Shown here: positions 9,326 through 18,708 of the stretch, piece after piece
Layout: each line of letters begins with the position of its first letter
Position numbering within the stretch: the stretch's first letter is position 1
DNA from: Candidatus Sumerlaeota bacterium
Lineage (GTDB): Bacteria > Sumerlaeota > Sumerlaeia > Sumerlaeales > Sumerlaeaceae
Direction of reading: 5' to 3'
NCBI GenBank assembly: GCA_026398535.1
Contig: JAPLSQ010000021.1
Span: forward strand, 1-64,000
DNA length: 64,000 nt
The notes under the pieces: model-generated
Told to the model about the DNA's origin: nothing
Seen by the model: the letters and a program-made list of their open reading frames with translations, nothing else
Databases searched by the model: none
Made by a program: the position numbers and the translations under genes

Positions 9326-10513
9326 TTAAGTCTTGAGACCCGACTCCTTGGCGAATTCTTCAAACAGTTCCTTCTGCTTCTGGGTGAGGTTTCTGGGCGT
9401 GCTGACTTTGACGATGACATTCTGATCGCCCTGTAAGCCGCCGCGCCGCGCCACCCCAAGCCCCTTGAGCCTGAACACAGTGCCGCTCTGTGTGCCAGCG
9501 GGGATTTTCAGTTTCAATTCTCCGTCAAGGGTTGGCACTTTGGTTTCCCCGCCCAGAACCGCCGTGGCGATGTCGATTACCTTGTCGATGATGATCTTGT
9601 CGCCGTCGCGTCTGAAAAAGAGATGCGGCGCCACGCGGATGTGCAACAGCAGGTCGCCTGAAGATCCGCCATGCATTCCCGCGTTGCCCTCGCCCGCCAG
9701 CCGGATGATCTGGCCATCCTTGATGCCGGGCGGTATTTTCACGGTGAGAGTTTTGGGCATGACTGCAACGCCCGTTCCGCGGCACACAACACATGGCGAT
9801 TTTATGAAGCGGCCCCGCCCCCCGCACTTCGGGCATATTCTCTGAACCCCGAAATTCCCCTGCGACACGGTCACAGTGCCGCGCCCCTTGCAGTCGGGAC
9901 ACACATCGGGCGTGGTGCCGGGCTGGGCGCCGTTGCCGCCGCAATTGGGGCATGTGCCGGATTTGTCAAACGTGAATTCCCGGCGGCCTCCCTTGACCGC
10001 GACTTCGAAGGGGATGGTCATTTCGAGCTGGATGTCGTTTCCGCGCCCCTCATCAGCCTCATCGCCGAAATCGGACTCATCAAACCTGCCATGTGCGCCG
10101 CTGCCGCCGCGCATCCCCTGCTGGCGCGCGCCCGCCTGTCCGCGGAACATGTTTTCAAAGATATCCCTGAAACCGGAAAATCCGCCAAGGTCCTCGAAAG
10201 TATATGCCTGCTCACCACCCGCTCCCGGCCCGGCATAGGTTCGCCCGCGCGCGCCAGTTCCAAAACCCTGTGCGCCGTCAAAACCGCCCGCGCCGAAACC
10301 CGCGCGCCGCATGGCGTCATACTGGCGGCGCTTCTTTTCATCGCCAAGCACATCATAAGCCTCGCTGATCGCCTTGAACCGCTCCTCGGCCTGTTTGCTG
10401 CCCCGGTTGCGGTCGGGGTGATATTGCATCGCAAGCTTGCGATAGACCTTTTTGATTCCATCCTGGCTGGCGTTTTCGGGAACCCCAAGCACCTGGTAAA
10501 AGTTGTCAGTCAT
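9326..10513 (-). CDS. dnaJ: Chaperone protein DnaJ
   Basis: The 395-residue type I Hsp40 has the J-domain with the HPD motif (YHPDRNRGSKQAEE) at about residues 5-70. A long Gly/Phe-rich region with repeated GAGG and GFGTG stretches follows. The zinc-finger region has four CxxCxGxG repeats (CPNCGGNG, CPDCKGRG, CPKCGGRG, CVVCRGTG), then the beta-sandwich client-binding domains. It stimulates DnaK ATP hydrolysis and presents unfolded clients. dnaK and grpE are not adjacent, which is less usual. An inverted repeat TCCGCC/GGCGGA lies just downstream (9304-9317) without a T-run. All four repeats are intact. Confidence 0.97.
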   Translation of the reverse strand: MTDNFYQVLGVPENASQDGIKKVYRKLAMQYHPDRNRGSKQAEERFKAISEAYDVLGDEKKRRQYDAMRRAGFGAGGFDGAQGFGTGARGRTYAGPGAGGEQAYTFEDLGGFSGFRDIFENMFRGQAGARQQGMRGGSGAHGRFDESDFGDEADEGRGNDIQLEMTIPFEVAVKGGRREFTFDKSGTCPNCGGNGAQPGTTPDVCPDCKGRGTVTVSQGNFGVQRICPKCGGRGRFIKSPCVVCRGTGVAVMPKTLTVKIPPGIKDGQIIRLAGEGNAGMHGGSSGDLLLHIRVAPHLFFRRDGDKIIIDKVIDIATAVLGGETKVPTLDGELKLKIPAGTQSGTVFRLKGLGVARRGGLQGDQNVIVKVSTPRNLTQKQKELFEEFAKESGLKT

Positions 10514-10546
10514 GTTCTATTTGAAATACCATCGGGACGCCCCCCG

Positions 10547-11200
10547 TTATGCGCAAATATTTGTTTTGCCCGTAAATTCATAGCTGGCGCGGAATATAGT
10601 CAAGCCCGCTGATGTAAAACGCCGCTCATATCCCGTTTGAAAGGCAAGCAATTCGGGGGGCGGATCAATCCGGCGGAACAAAGGATTGCGGGCGAAAACC
10701 TCCAGCATCTCCTCTTGGTATTCTTTCACATCCGTGCGCGCGTGAACAAAACCGCCGCACCGGAGAATCCGCGCGAGCATATCGGGCGCGCCTGCGCGGA
10801 AAAACCGCCGGCGCGCATGACGGCGCTTGGGCCAGGGATCGGAAAAATAGACATGCACCGCCCGCAGGCAGCGATCAGGGAGGTAATTCGCGAGCAGATT
10901 TTCGGCCTCCGAGTTGATGAGCGCCACATTCTCCAGACCTGCCCGCTTACTTTTTCGCACGGCCCTGTTCAGCACGCCCGTTTTGCGCTCAATGCCGATA
11001 TAGTTGACCGAGGGATTGGCGGCCGCGCAACCAACCAAAAAATCGCCCCGCCCCGTGCCGACCTCAACTTCAACAGCGCCGCTGCGGCCAAACAACACGG
11101 CCAGATCCATAGGCGCCTCGACATCGGCCAGAGTCAGGTATCCGGCATCGACGAAGACGTGTACCGCCACAGGGCGATCATTCACCGCATCATTCATCAC
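10547..11200 (-). CDS. trmB: tRNA (guanine-N7-)-methyltransferase
   Basis: The 217-residue class I SAM-dependent methyltransferase carries the TrmB signatures EVGTGRGDFLV (SAM-binding loop) and YFSDPWPKRRHARRR (catalytic and tRNA-binding segment). It makes m7G46 in the variable loop of tRNAs. Upstream it diverges from the PTS IIA-like gene with only about 60 nt between starts; downstream lies dnaJ on the same strand with a short gap, so the two may be cotranscribed. Length matches the family. Confidence 0.95.
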   Translation of the reverse strand: MMNDAVNDRPVAVHVFVDAGYLTLADVEAPMDLAVLFGRSGAVEVEVGTGRGDFLVGCAAANPSVNYIGIERKTGVLNRAVRKSKRAGLENVALINSEAENLLANYLPDRCLRAVHVYFSDPWPKRRHARRRFFRAGAPDMLARILRCGGFVHARTDVKEYQEEMLEVFARNPLFRRIDPPPELLAFQTGYERRFTSAGLTIFRASYEFTGKTNICA

Positions 11201-11262
11201 TGATTTTTGCCTTAAAATTATTCCGTGTGTACAACAACCAAAGAGTGCAGATATTGTCCGGC

Positions 11263-11772
11263 ATGATCATCGCGAATTATATGACATCCAGTGATGTTGT
11301 TCTTGATGTGACGGAGGGGCCGCCGCACGCTGTGTTCCGGCAGTTACTGGCTCCCCTGCGCCGCGAGAACGCGCTCATTCAAGTTGAATCCATCGTTGAT
11401 GATCTTGCCGCGCGCGAAGAAATGATGAGCACGGCGCTCGGACAAGGTTACGCCATCCCGCACACCCACACGGCCCAGATCGCCAGCCCCAGGATTATTA
11501 TTGGACGGTCATTGAAAGGAATCGACTTCAAAGCCATCGATTGCGAACCTGTCCACTGTTTTTTTCTCATCCTCTATCCCAAAGATGCCGGCGAGACACA
11601 TATGATCCTGCTGTCGCGGCTCTCGCAGCTCATGATGAACACACCGCTCATGGAACGAATACTGATGGCGCGCGATTCAGAAAATATGATCAAGACCATC
11701 GCCCATTGTGAAAAATCACTGAGCGCGAAACCTGGCACGCCTGCCGGCACATCAGACACGGCCGGAAAGTGA
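11263..11772 (+). CDS. PTS IIA (fructose/nitrogen-type, PtsN-like) domain protein
   Basis: This is a single PTS EIIA type-2 domain of about 169 residues. The phosphoacceptor His lies in GYAIPHTHTAQI, as in fructose and nitrogen-PTS IIA proteins. I choose ATG 11263 because the resulting N-terminus (MIIANYMTSSDVVLDV) matches the usual family start; GTG 11227 and ATG 11281 are alternatives. No EI, HPr or IIBC gene is nearby, so a regulatory PtsN-like role sensing phosphorylation state is more likely than sugar transport. The downstream rsmD starts 6 nt after its stop. The C-terminal 15 residues are a Pro/Gly/Thr-rich tail. Confidence 0.82.
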   Translation: MIIANYMTSSDVVLDVTEGPPHAVFRQLLAPLRRENALIQVESIVDDLAAREEMMSTALGQGYAIPHTHTAQIASPRIIIGRSLKGIDFKAIDCEPVHCFFLILYPKDAGETHMILLSRLSQLMMNTPLMERILMARDSENMIKTIAHCEKSLSAKPGTPAGTSDTAGK

Positions 11773-11778
11773 CAACGA

Positions 11779-12333
11779 TTGCGCATCATTGCCGGAGAAC
11801 GGAAAGGTCATCCACTGCGCGCCCCGCGCGGTTCGGGCACACGGCCCACCCTGTCGCGTGCGCGCGAGTCCGTTTTTTCAATACTCGGCGCGCAAGTTTT
11901 GGGCGCAACCGCCGCCGACCTATTTGCCGGCGCCGGCAGCCTGGGTCTCGAGGCGCTCAGCCGCGGCGCGCACCATTGCATTTTCGTCGAACGCAACCGC
12001 GCGGCGCTCGATACCCTTCATGCAAACATCCGGAAACTCGGTTATGAGAGCAAAACCGTGGTGTGCGCGAACGATGTGCTGCGATGGTTGCGGCAGCCGG
12101 GCATTCCTCCATACTCGCTGACACTCATTTTAGCTGATCCGCCTTATCAGACAGGTCTTGCGGAAAAAACCATGAGCGCTCTGGCGCACGCTGATCTTCT
12201 GCAACCGGACGGAATGCTGGTCATGCAATGCGCGGCCAGAGAAACCATCCCTGAAGAATGCGCCCCCCTCGGCCTGTATCGCACTGAATTATATGGTGAA
12301 ACTGCCGTTCATTTTTTCTGTGTGATGCCATGA
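11779..12333 (+). CDS. rsmD: 16S rRNA (guanine(966)-N(2))-methyltransferase RsmD
   Basis: The 184-residue protein begins MRIIAGERKG, the classical RsmD start, from a TTG codon at 11779 with GGAAAG upstream. The SAM-binding motif DLFAGAGSLGLEALSRGA and the catalytic ADPPY motif (residues about 118-122) are intact. It methylates N2 of G966 in 16S rRNA on assembled 30S particles. It follows the IIA gene closely and is likely cotranscribed. Confidence 0.95.
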   Translation: MRIIAGERKGHPLRAPRGSGTRPTLSRARESVFSILGAQVLGATAADLFAGAGSLGLEALSRGAHHCIFVERNRAALDTLHANIRKLGYESKTVVCANDVLRWLRQPGIPPYSLTLILADPPYQTGLAEKTMSALAHADLLQPDGMLVMQCAARETIPEECAPLGLYRTELYGETAVHFFCVMP

Positions 12334-12409
12334 CAATAAAAATCGCGCTGCACAGGTAATATGCCCTTGTGAGGACGTACCAGATGCTCATGTTGATGGT
12401 TAGGGTTCC

Positions 12410-12916
12410 GTGAAACAGCCGGAGAATTCCAACGAGATCGAACAATGCCGTTGTCAGGCGTTTGAATTATTTGAAGAAGCCTACGAAGCCCATATGCGGG
12501 GCGATTATGACGGCGCCATCAATCTCTATCAGCGTTCCATTAAGCTCTACCCCACAGCCGAAGCCTACACTTTCCTAGGCTGGACATGCAGCGTGCTTGG
12601 CCAATACGACGACGCCATCGATTATTGCCTGAGAGCCATTCGTCTTGACCCTGAGTTCGGCAACGCTTATAATGACATCGGCGCCTACCTGATCGAACTC
12701 GGGCGGTCGACGGAGGCCACTCCATGGCTGGTCAAAGCCATCCAAGCGCGCCGATATGAATGCCGCCAATTCCCATGGTTTCACCTTGGCAGCATTTACG
12801 AGTCGGCCGGGGATTACAAACATGCCAAGGTCTGCTACACGCGATCGCTGTCATGCTGCAGGCATTTCCCCCGCGCCCGCCGAGCCCTCGCGCGCATCAT
12901 ATCCATGAGCAATTGA
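12410..12916 (+). CDS. Tetratricopeptide repeat protein
   Basis: A 168-residue soluble protein starting at GTG 12410 and built almost wholly from TPR units: residues about 18-50 (GDYDGAINLYQRSIKLYP), 50-84 (GQYDDAIDYCLRAIRLDPEF), 85-118 and 125-158 (GDYKHAKVCYTRSL). No signal peptide or catalytic domain is present, so it is probably a cytoplasmic protein-protein scaffold. The repeats are regular and Cys residues are numerous for its size (six). Partners cannot be inferred from the neighbours. Confidence 0.82.
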   Translation: MKQPENSNEIEQCRCQAFELFEEAYEAHMRGDYDGAINLYQRSIKLYPTAEAYTFLGWTCSVLGQYDDAIDYCLRAIRLDPEFGNAYNDIGAYLIELGRSTEATPWLVKAIQARRYECRQFPWFHLGSIYESAGDYKHAKVCYTRSLSCCRHFPRARRALARIISMSN

Positions 12917-13015
12917 AATTCCACCCCAAAGCGCGCCAATAATACCGTTTTCACGAAATGTAGTTGAACTTGCCCATACCCCGCCGGTAATTAAGTAACT
13001 CAACAGGATCAAAAC

Positions 13016-13231
13016 ATGGCAATTGCTGATCACAAATGTTCTCTTGAGCAAATATGCGCTCCCGCGCCGCGCGAATTTCAGGAGCCTGATGAAAAGATCA
13101 GGCGCATATTTGCGGAGATTGCCCAGGAAACCGGATTGTCGGATGAAGGGTGCATGCAAGGACCGGGGGACGGCGCCGATCAAACAATCCTGATTTATGA
13201 CAAATTTTCAGGGCCTCGGCGCCTTTTCTGA
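13016..13231 (+). CDS. Small hypothetical protein (71 aa) upstream of the O-antigen ligase
   Basis: A 71-residue ORF starts with ATG 13016, has AGGA 7 nt upstream and ends 6 nt before the next start, which supports real translation in an operon. The sequence is acidic to neutral, without transmembrane segments, and contains a central helix-prone stretch (EPDEKIRRIFAEIAQETGL). No family is recognised. It could be a small regulatory or structural partner of the downstream membrane ligase, but that is guesswork. Confidence 0.5.
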   Translation: MAIADHKCSLEQICAPAPREFQEPDEKIRRIFAEIAQETGLSDEGCMQGPGDGADQTILIYDKFSGPRRLF

Positions 13232-13237
13232 CAACCG

Positions 13238-14734
13238 ATGCACATCATCGGACGAAAATTCTTCTACCTGCTCCTTCTGTTGACGGTTGCCCTGATTCCC
13301 ATCGTGCTTATCCCGCGCATTCCGACAATGAATCCGGCAATCCACTCAAAGGAACTGGCCTCAAGATTCCTGCTCGCGGGCATGGGCTTCATGGTCATAC
13401 TTCTGTGGCGATGGCAGCCCCGCAGACGGCTTGACCTGCCACAGATCGCGCTGCTCTCCATCGTGGCGGTGAATCTGATGGCCACCTTTGCCTCCCAACG
13501 CGCCGGTTACTCATTTTTCGGCTTCTGGCATCTGTGGGGATTCACGTTGCTGGCGCTGGCGATTTACCGTTACGCTCCCTCGATGAATGAGTGCAGGAAG
13601 TTCATCATCGTCATCATTGGCGCGGCGGCAATCGTGGCGATTTACGGAATGAGCGCCTATTTCGGCTTCAATCCCCTGCGAACCTTCTATCCGTTCGTCT
13701 TCAAAACCGAGGAGGGACGCAATTACATCCACTCATTCCTCGGCAATCCGGAATATTTCGGCGGCTACATGGCCCCGGTGGCCGCGCTTGCGTTCAGCCG
13801 GTTTTTTCGGAGCGGCGCAAGGGCCTGGCAGCGCCTGTTGTGGCTGATTGCCGTGCTGTTTTTTCTGATCGCGCTGATGCTCAGCGGCACGCGCGGCGCC
13901 ACGATAGGATTTGCCGTTGCGGCGGTTATACTGCTTGTGCGCGAGTTCCCCGCCCTTCCGCGCCGCACACGCAAATGGCTGGGAGCATCGCTCATCGCGC
14001 TTGCCTGTGCCACCCTTGCGGCCATCATGGTCTTTTCATTCCCCAATCCTCTGAACAGGCGCAATGTGCGCATTGCCCAGCGTTTTGCCGATCTGTTCGA
14101 TGTCACCACAGCATCCGTACGCGAACGCATCCTGTTCTTTTCAGTCGCCGGACGCATGATCGCCGCCAATCCGCTGCTCGGTGTGGGCCCCGGGGGCTTC
14201 AGGCTGGAGTTTTATCCGACCGTGGCTTCGCTCGTTCAGGCGGATTCGCGCGCGGGCGTGGAGATGATGGCAATCGACCTGCAAAACCGCGTCGCGGAAC
14301 ATGCCCATAATGACTACCTCGAAATATGGTGCCAAACCGGGACACTCGGCCTTGCGGCTTTCCTGTTCCTTATCAGTGTGGGCACGGCGCAATTCATCAC
14401 AACACGCCGTCCGGCGCTTGCCGGCGCCGATGATACGGGCACGCACGCGAAAGATCACGCGCCTGGTCCGCCTGGGTCTGATCCCACAGACCCGCCCGCT
14501 CCAAACAAACCCCTTGCACAGATGAATGCCGGTGATGCGGCAACATCATGCATCACGCAAAAGATGAGCGAACTCGAGTTGTGCCGGACAGGCTTTTTTG
14601 CGGCCGCGGCGTGTATTTTCATCAATGCGGCGTTCAGCTTCCCATTCCATTTGCCCGAACGCGCTTCTCTTGCATGGACGCTCGTTGGATTTTTCTTTGC
14701 CTCGAATCGCGCCCTGCGCGAGATGATGGAATGA
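13238..14734 (+). CDS. O-antigen ligase/polymerase family membrane protein (Wzy_C)
   Basis: The 498-residue polytopic protein has about 10-12 hydrophobic helices. It carries the Wzy_C signatures LSGTRGATIGF around residues 210-220 and, after a large periplasmic loop, NPLLGVGPGGF and AEHAHNDYLEIWCQTGTLGL. Such proteins polymerise or ligate glycan chains at the periplasmic face of the inner membrane (O-antigen ligase WaaL, Wzy, PglL-like). A Pro/Asp-rich hydrophilic segment of about 50 residues interrupts the C-terminal helices (residues about 395-440). No other LPS or capsule genes flank it, so the acceptor is unknown. Confidence 0.82.
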   Translation: MHIIGRKFFYLLLLLTVALIPIVLIPRIPTMNPAIHSKELASRFLLAGMGFMVILLWRWQPRRRLDLPQIALLSIVAVNLMATFASQRAGYSFFGFWHLWGFTLLALAIYRYAPSMNECRKFIIVIIGAAAIVAIYGMSAYFGFNPLRTFYPFVFKTEEGRNYIHSFLGNPEYFGGYMAPVAALAFSRFFRSGARAWQRLLWLIAVLFFLIALMLSGTRGATIGFAVAAVILLVREFPALPRRTRKWLGASLIALACATLAAIMVFSFPNPLNRRNVRIAQRFADLFDVTTASVRERILFFSVAGRMIAANPLLGVGPGGFRLEFYPTVASLVQADSRAGVEMMAIDLQNRVAEHAHNDYLEIWCQTGTLGLAAFLFLISVGTAQFITTRRPALAGADDTGTHAKDHAPGPPGSDPTDPPAPNKPLAQMNAGDAATSCITQKMSELELCRTGFFAAAACIFINAAFSFPFHLPERASLAWTLVGFFFASNRALREMME

Positions 14735-14834
14735 TTATGGAACCATCCGCCTGTGTGTCATTGTCATAGAATGTGACATGTTTTTGTTCGGGGTCTTTAT
14801 GCTATCGCAGAGAACAGGAAACAGGATACGACCG

Positions 14835-17315
14835 GTGAAACACAAATCGCTGTCATATTTGACGATCATCCAAGCCCTTGCTTTGACGCTTCTCATGCTC
14901 ACAGGATGCGCTGAGCGCGGCAAGCCGGGGGATCAAGCCACGGCAGCGCCGGAAGGCGCCGCGCGCTCCAAAACAAAGCAGAAGCCGCAGGATTCCGCGC
15001 AAGCATCACCGGCGGATATGCCCCAACCATCAGGAATTTCCGCGGCGCCCCAGACAACCGGCACAGCCGTTTCACCAGCGGATCAGGCAGACTCATCAAG
15101 TCTTGCGGGCGCGGCATCGCCGGTTGTGGTCGACGACACGCCTGAGACAAACCGGCTCGGCAATGAAACCAGCCCGTACCTGCGCGGCGCGGCAAAATCA
15201 CCAGTGAATTGGCGGCCGTGGAATTCCGAGGCTTTCGCCCGCGCCCAGTCGCTCAACCGTCCCATTCTGATCTCTATCGGCGCATGCTGGTGCGGCGCCT
15301 GCCGCCTGATGGACGACAGCACATATCAAGACAAGGAAACCGTCGCTTTTATCAACGACAACTTTGTGGCCATAAAAACCGATGCCGACGAAAGACCCGA
15401 CATCAGCGGCCGTTACAAGCTGCTTTTCAGCATGGTCAACAACCGGCAAAGCGCCCTGCCGCTGACTGTTTTCGCGCTGCCCGATGGACGAGCCTTCGAT
15501 GTCCTTGGATATGTCCCCGCCCGGACAAACGACGGACAGAAAAGCATGACCGATATTCTTCAACAGGTTCTGGTCATCACGCGCGACAGGCGCGCAGATG
15601 CCGAAAAACAGGCGGAAGCATATGCGGGAAAATTGGCGCAGGCCGCGGCCTCGCATACGCCGGGCGAAATCAGCGGGGAGGTTCTGAAGAAAGTCGAAGC
15701 CGCGATAGGCAGACAATTCGACGCCCAGAACACGGGTTTTGGCCCCGCCGACGGGCCAAAAGACCCCGGCGGCGCCGCGCTTCTATTCCTTTTGCATTAT
15801 TACTCAGATTATAACGATCCAGCCGCTCTCGACATGGTCACGAAAACACTCAACACTTACGTGCGCTGCGGTTTGCGTGATCATGTGCTGGGCGGGTATT
15901 TCCGCATGAGCGCCAACGGCAAATTTACCCGGCCGTCCTATGAAAAGATGCTCCATGTTCAGGCGCAGTTGCTGAGCGCGTATTCTCTGGCCCATGCCGC
16001 GACCGGCAAGGCGCTGTACAAGGAAACAGCGCTCGAAATCCTCAAATTCATGCGCGACACTTTTGAGGCGCCGGATGGCGGATTTTACGCCTCGCAGGCC
16101 GCCAATACCGACCCCGATGATCAATGCGCCTATTTCACCCATACACCCGCCGAAATCGAAAAAATCGCGGGCAAAGGCAACGACACGGCTGTTTTCATGC
16201 GCTACCTCAACATAGGAACAGATGGCAACAAGGATACGGCGGTACGCAGCGCGGCATACTCCGACAAACCTCTCCAAGCCGCGGCCGACGCGCTGAAAAT
16301 CAGCCGCGATGACGCCCAGAAATCACTCGATTCCGCGCGCAAGAAACTCTACGATGAACGCATGGCGCGGGAGACCGTCCCTTATGTCGACAAATCCCTC
16401 TACACCTCATGGAACGCGATGATGGCATGCGCTTATTTCGACGCATATAAATATCTTGGCTTAGCCGACCCGCGTGATTTCGCCATAAAAACCACCGATC
16501 TGATGCTTAACAAAATGGTGTCGGAAACAGACGGAGTCGCCCATGTTTACGCCAAAGGCAGGGCGTCCGTCTATGGTTTGCTGGCTGATCAGACGCTTCT
16601 GGCCGCAGCCCTCATTCAATGCTTTGAAGTGACCGGAAAGAAGGAATATTTCGACACGGCCGAGTCGCTCATGAACTTCGTTGAGGCGAAGTACCTGGAC
16701 AAGGCATCGGGACTGTACTTTGACCGTGATCCAGCCACCACATCAAGCGATGGTCTTCTTATGGTGACCGGCTTCGATTGGCCGGAAAATGCCGGGCCTT
16801 CCGGCAACGCCGTCGCGGCGATGGTGTGGTACCAGCTTTACATGGCCGCCAACAAGGAAGAATATAAAACCCGCGCCGAACGCATCGTCAAGGCAATCGC
16901 GGGCACCAGTGAAACCCGGAGCGCAAATCAGGCGGTTTTCGGCCAAGCCATGGCTCTCGTTGTCAATGGCGCGCCCAAGGCAATGATCATCGCGGAAGAC
17001 AACGATCCCATGAAAAACCAGATGCGCAACGCCGCATTGCCGGTTTTCCGCATGGGAAAACTGGTGGAAACACTCTCTCCGCTCGAAGCAAAAGGAACAA
17101 TGTACCCCCCGGCCAAGGATGGCATGGCCATCGCCTATATCTGCACCGCGGAAAATTGCGCGCCGCCGGTGCGCAAAGCCGCCGACATCGCGAATGTGCT
17201 GAAAACTTTTGGCAAGCCGGCAGACGCCAACCCGACGACATCGGCTGACAAGGTTGATGCGCCTGCCGCTGCCAAGTCATCCGGCGAGCCGCCGAAATCG
17301 GACTCAACTGAATAA
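14835..17315 (+). CDS. DUF255 thioredoxin-like (YyaL/SPATA20 family) lipoprotein
   Basis: The protein of about 826 residues joins a lipoprotein signal (TLLMLTGC lipobox), a Pro/Ala/Ser-rich linker of about 90 residues and a full YyaL/SSP411 architecture. The N-terminal thioredoxin-like part has the family start NETSPYLRGAAKSPVNW and the redox motif CWCGAC. An (alpha/alpha)6-barrel-like region resembling N-acylglucosamine epimerases follows. I prefer GTG 14835 (AGGAT 8 nt upstream, clean signal peptide) over ATG 14778. Most family members lack a signal, so export is unusual. The biochemical role is unknown; thiol redox and sugar-like binding are both possible. A sigma-54 regulator follows within 5 nt. 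Confidence 0.85.
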   Translation: MKHKSLSYLTIIQALALTLLMLTGCAERGKPGDQATAAPEGAARSKTKQKPQDSAQASPADMPQPSGISAAPQTTGTAVSPADQADSSSLAGAASPVVVDDTPETNRLGNETSPYLRGAAKSPVNWRPWNSEAFARAQSLNRPILISIGACWCGACRLMDDSTYQDKETVAFINDNFVAIKTDADERPDISGRYKLLFSMVNNRQSALPLTVFALPDGRAFDVLGYVPARTNDGQKSMTDILQQVLVITRDRRADAEKQAEAYAGKLAQAAASHTPGEISGEVLKKVEAAIGRQFDAQNTGFGPADGPKDPGGAALLFLLHYYSDYNDPAALDMVTKTLNTYVRCGLRDHVLGGYFRMSANGKFTRPSYEKMLHVQAQLLSAYSLAHAATGKALYKETALEILKFMRDTFEAPDGGFYASQAANTDPDDQCAYFTHTPAEIEKIAGKGNDTAVFMRYLNIGTDGNKDTAVRSAAYSDKPLQAAADALKISRDDAQKSLDSARKKLYDERMARETVPYVDKSLYTSWNAMMACAYFDAYKYLGLADPRDFAIKTTDLMLNKMVSETDGVAHVYAKGRASVYGLLADQTLLAAALIQCFEVTGKKEYFDTAESLMNFVEAKYLDKASGLYFDRDPATTSSDGLLMVTGFDWPENAGPSGNAVAAMVWYQLYMAANKEEYKTRAERIVKAIAGTSETRSANQAVFGQAMALVVNGAPKAMIIAEDNDPMKNQMRNAALPVFRMGKLVETLSPLEAKGTMYPPAKDGMAIAYICTAENCAPPVRKAADIANVLKTFGKPADANPTTSADKVDAPAAAKSSGEPPKSDSTE

Positions 17316-17319
17316 GTCA

Positions 17320-18666
17320 ATGATGCACACCCTTCTGATAGCTGACGACGAAAAGAACACACGCGAAGGGTTGAAATGGGCGCTCGAGCGCAAGAACCTC
17401 AACATAATGCTCGCGGCAGATGGAGGGGAAGCCCTTCGCATCGTGCGCAACAACACTGTGGATGTGCTCATCACCGACCTCAAAATGCCTGTTCTCGACG
17501 GCATGAGCCTGCTCGAACGCGTGCGCAACGAATCGCCAGCCACAACCGTCGTTGTGCTCACAGGCCACGGCACAGTCGAATCCGCAGTCGATGCCATGAA
17601 GCACGGCGCATATGACTACCTGATCAAACCGATCAACATCGACGAGTTGAATTTGCTTGTCGAACGGATACTCAACAACCGGTCCATGGCCGAGGAAAAC
17701 GAACAGCTTCGCCAGAACCTGCATGACAAATATGGTTTCGAAAACATCATCGGCAAAAGTGACGCGATGATGGCGATCTTTTCAAAGGTTCGCACCGTCG
17801 CCGCCTCGCGCGCGAATGTGTTGCTGTATGGCGAGAGCGGCACGGGCAAGGAAATCATCGCCAATGCCATCCACCAGAATTCCCCCCGCCGTGCCAACCC
17901 ATTCGTGAAGGTCAATTGTGGCGCTCTGCCGCTCACGCTGCTCGAAAGTGAACTCTTCGGTCACGAAAAAGGCGCATTCACCAATGCCATCCGCCAGAAG
18001 CCCGGGCGGTTTGAAATGGCCGATGGCGGCACATTACTGCTCGATGAAATCAGCGAGACGGCGCCGGAATTCCAGGTCAAACTGTTGCGCGTCCTGCAGG
18101 AAGGAGAATTTGAACGCGTCGGGGGAACGCAAACCCTCAAAACGGATGTCCGCGTGATTGCCGCGACCAACAAGCGGCTCGATGAGCTTGTGCGGGAGGG
18201 CAGGTTCCGCGAAGATCTGTATTATCGCCTGAAGGTTGTCGAAATCGCGCTGCCGCCTCTGCGGGACCGCCGCGAAGACATTCCGTTGCTCGTTGATCAT
18301 TTCCTCGACGAATTTTCCAAGTATTACACAAAACCCAAACCGCGTGTCGCCGCGCGCGCCATGACAGCACTGCAAAACTTCCCGTGGCCGGGAAACGTCC
18401 GCCAGTTGAAAAATGTCATCGAGAGCACGATGGTCATGAACGAGGGTGAATTGACGATGAAAAGCCTGCCCGACGAAATCCGCCAGGAAGGCGGGGAGCA
18501 GAATGTCGTCCGGATACCTGCCAGCGCATCCCTGCGCGAGGCCGAACGCGAACTCATCCAAGCCGCGCTCATAACCAACAGCGGCAACCGCGCCAAGACC
18601 GCGCGTCAGCTCGGTCTCGGGCGTAAAACACTTTACCGAAAACTCGAAGATTACGGGATTGAGTGA
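17320..18666 (+). CDS. Sigma-54-type response regulator (NtrC family) with altered GAFTGA loop
   Basis: The 448-residue protein has a receiver domain with phosphoacceptor Asp53 (VLITDLKMP), an AAA+ domain with Walker A GESGTGKE and Walker B GGTLLLDE, and a C-terminal Fis-type helix-turn-helix (AKTARQLGLGRKTLYRKL). The start is ATG 17320, 5 nt after the DUF255 gene. The sigma-54 contact loop reads GAFTNA, not GAFTGA; the catalytic and HTH parts are otherwise intact. No histidine kinase is adjacent. It should act as an enhancer-binding activator after phosphorylation, but the loop change may alter coupling to sigma-54. Confidence 0.93.
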   Translation: MMHTLLIADDEKNTREGLKWALERKNLNIMLAADGGEALRIVRNNTVDVLITDLKMPVLDGMSLLERVRNESPATTVVVLTGHGTVESAVDAMKHGAYDYLIKPINIDELNLLVERILNNRSMAEENEQLRQNLHDKYGFENIIGKSDAMMAIFSKVRTVAASRANVLLYGESGTGKEIIANAIHQNSPRRANPFVKVNCGALPLTLLESELFGHEKGAFTNAIRQKPGRFEMADGGTLLLDEISETAPEFQVKLLRVLQEGEFERVGGTQTLKTDVRVIAATNKRLDELVREGRFREDLYYRLKVVEIALPPLRDRREDIPLLVDHFLDEFSKYYTKPKPRVAARAMTALQNFPWPGNVRQLKNVIESTMVMNEGELTMKSLPDEIRQEGGEQNVVRIPASASLREAERELIQAALITNSGNRAKTARQLGLGRKTLYRKLEDYGIE

Positions 18667-18708
18667 AGCTGATCCGCGGCTCCCGCGCCGCTCTGATCGG
18701 CCTGTTGA

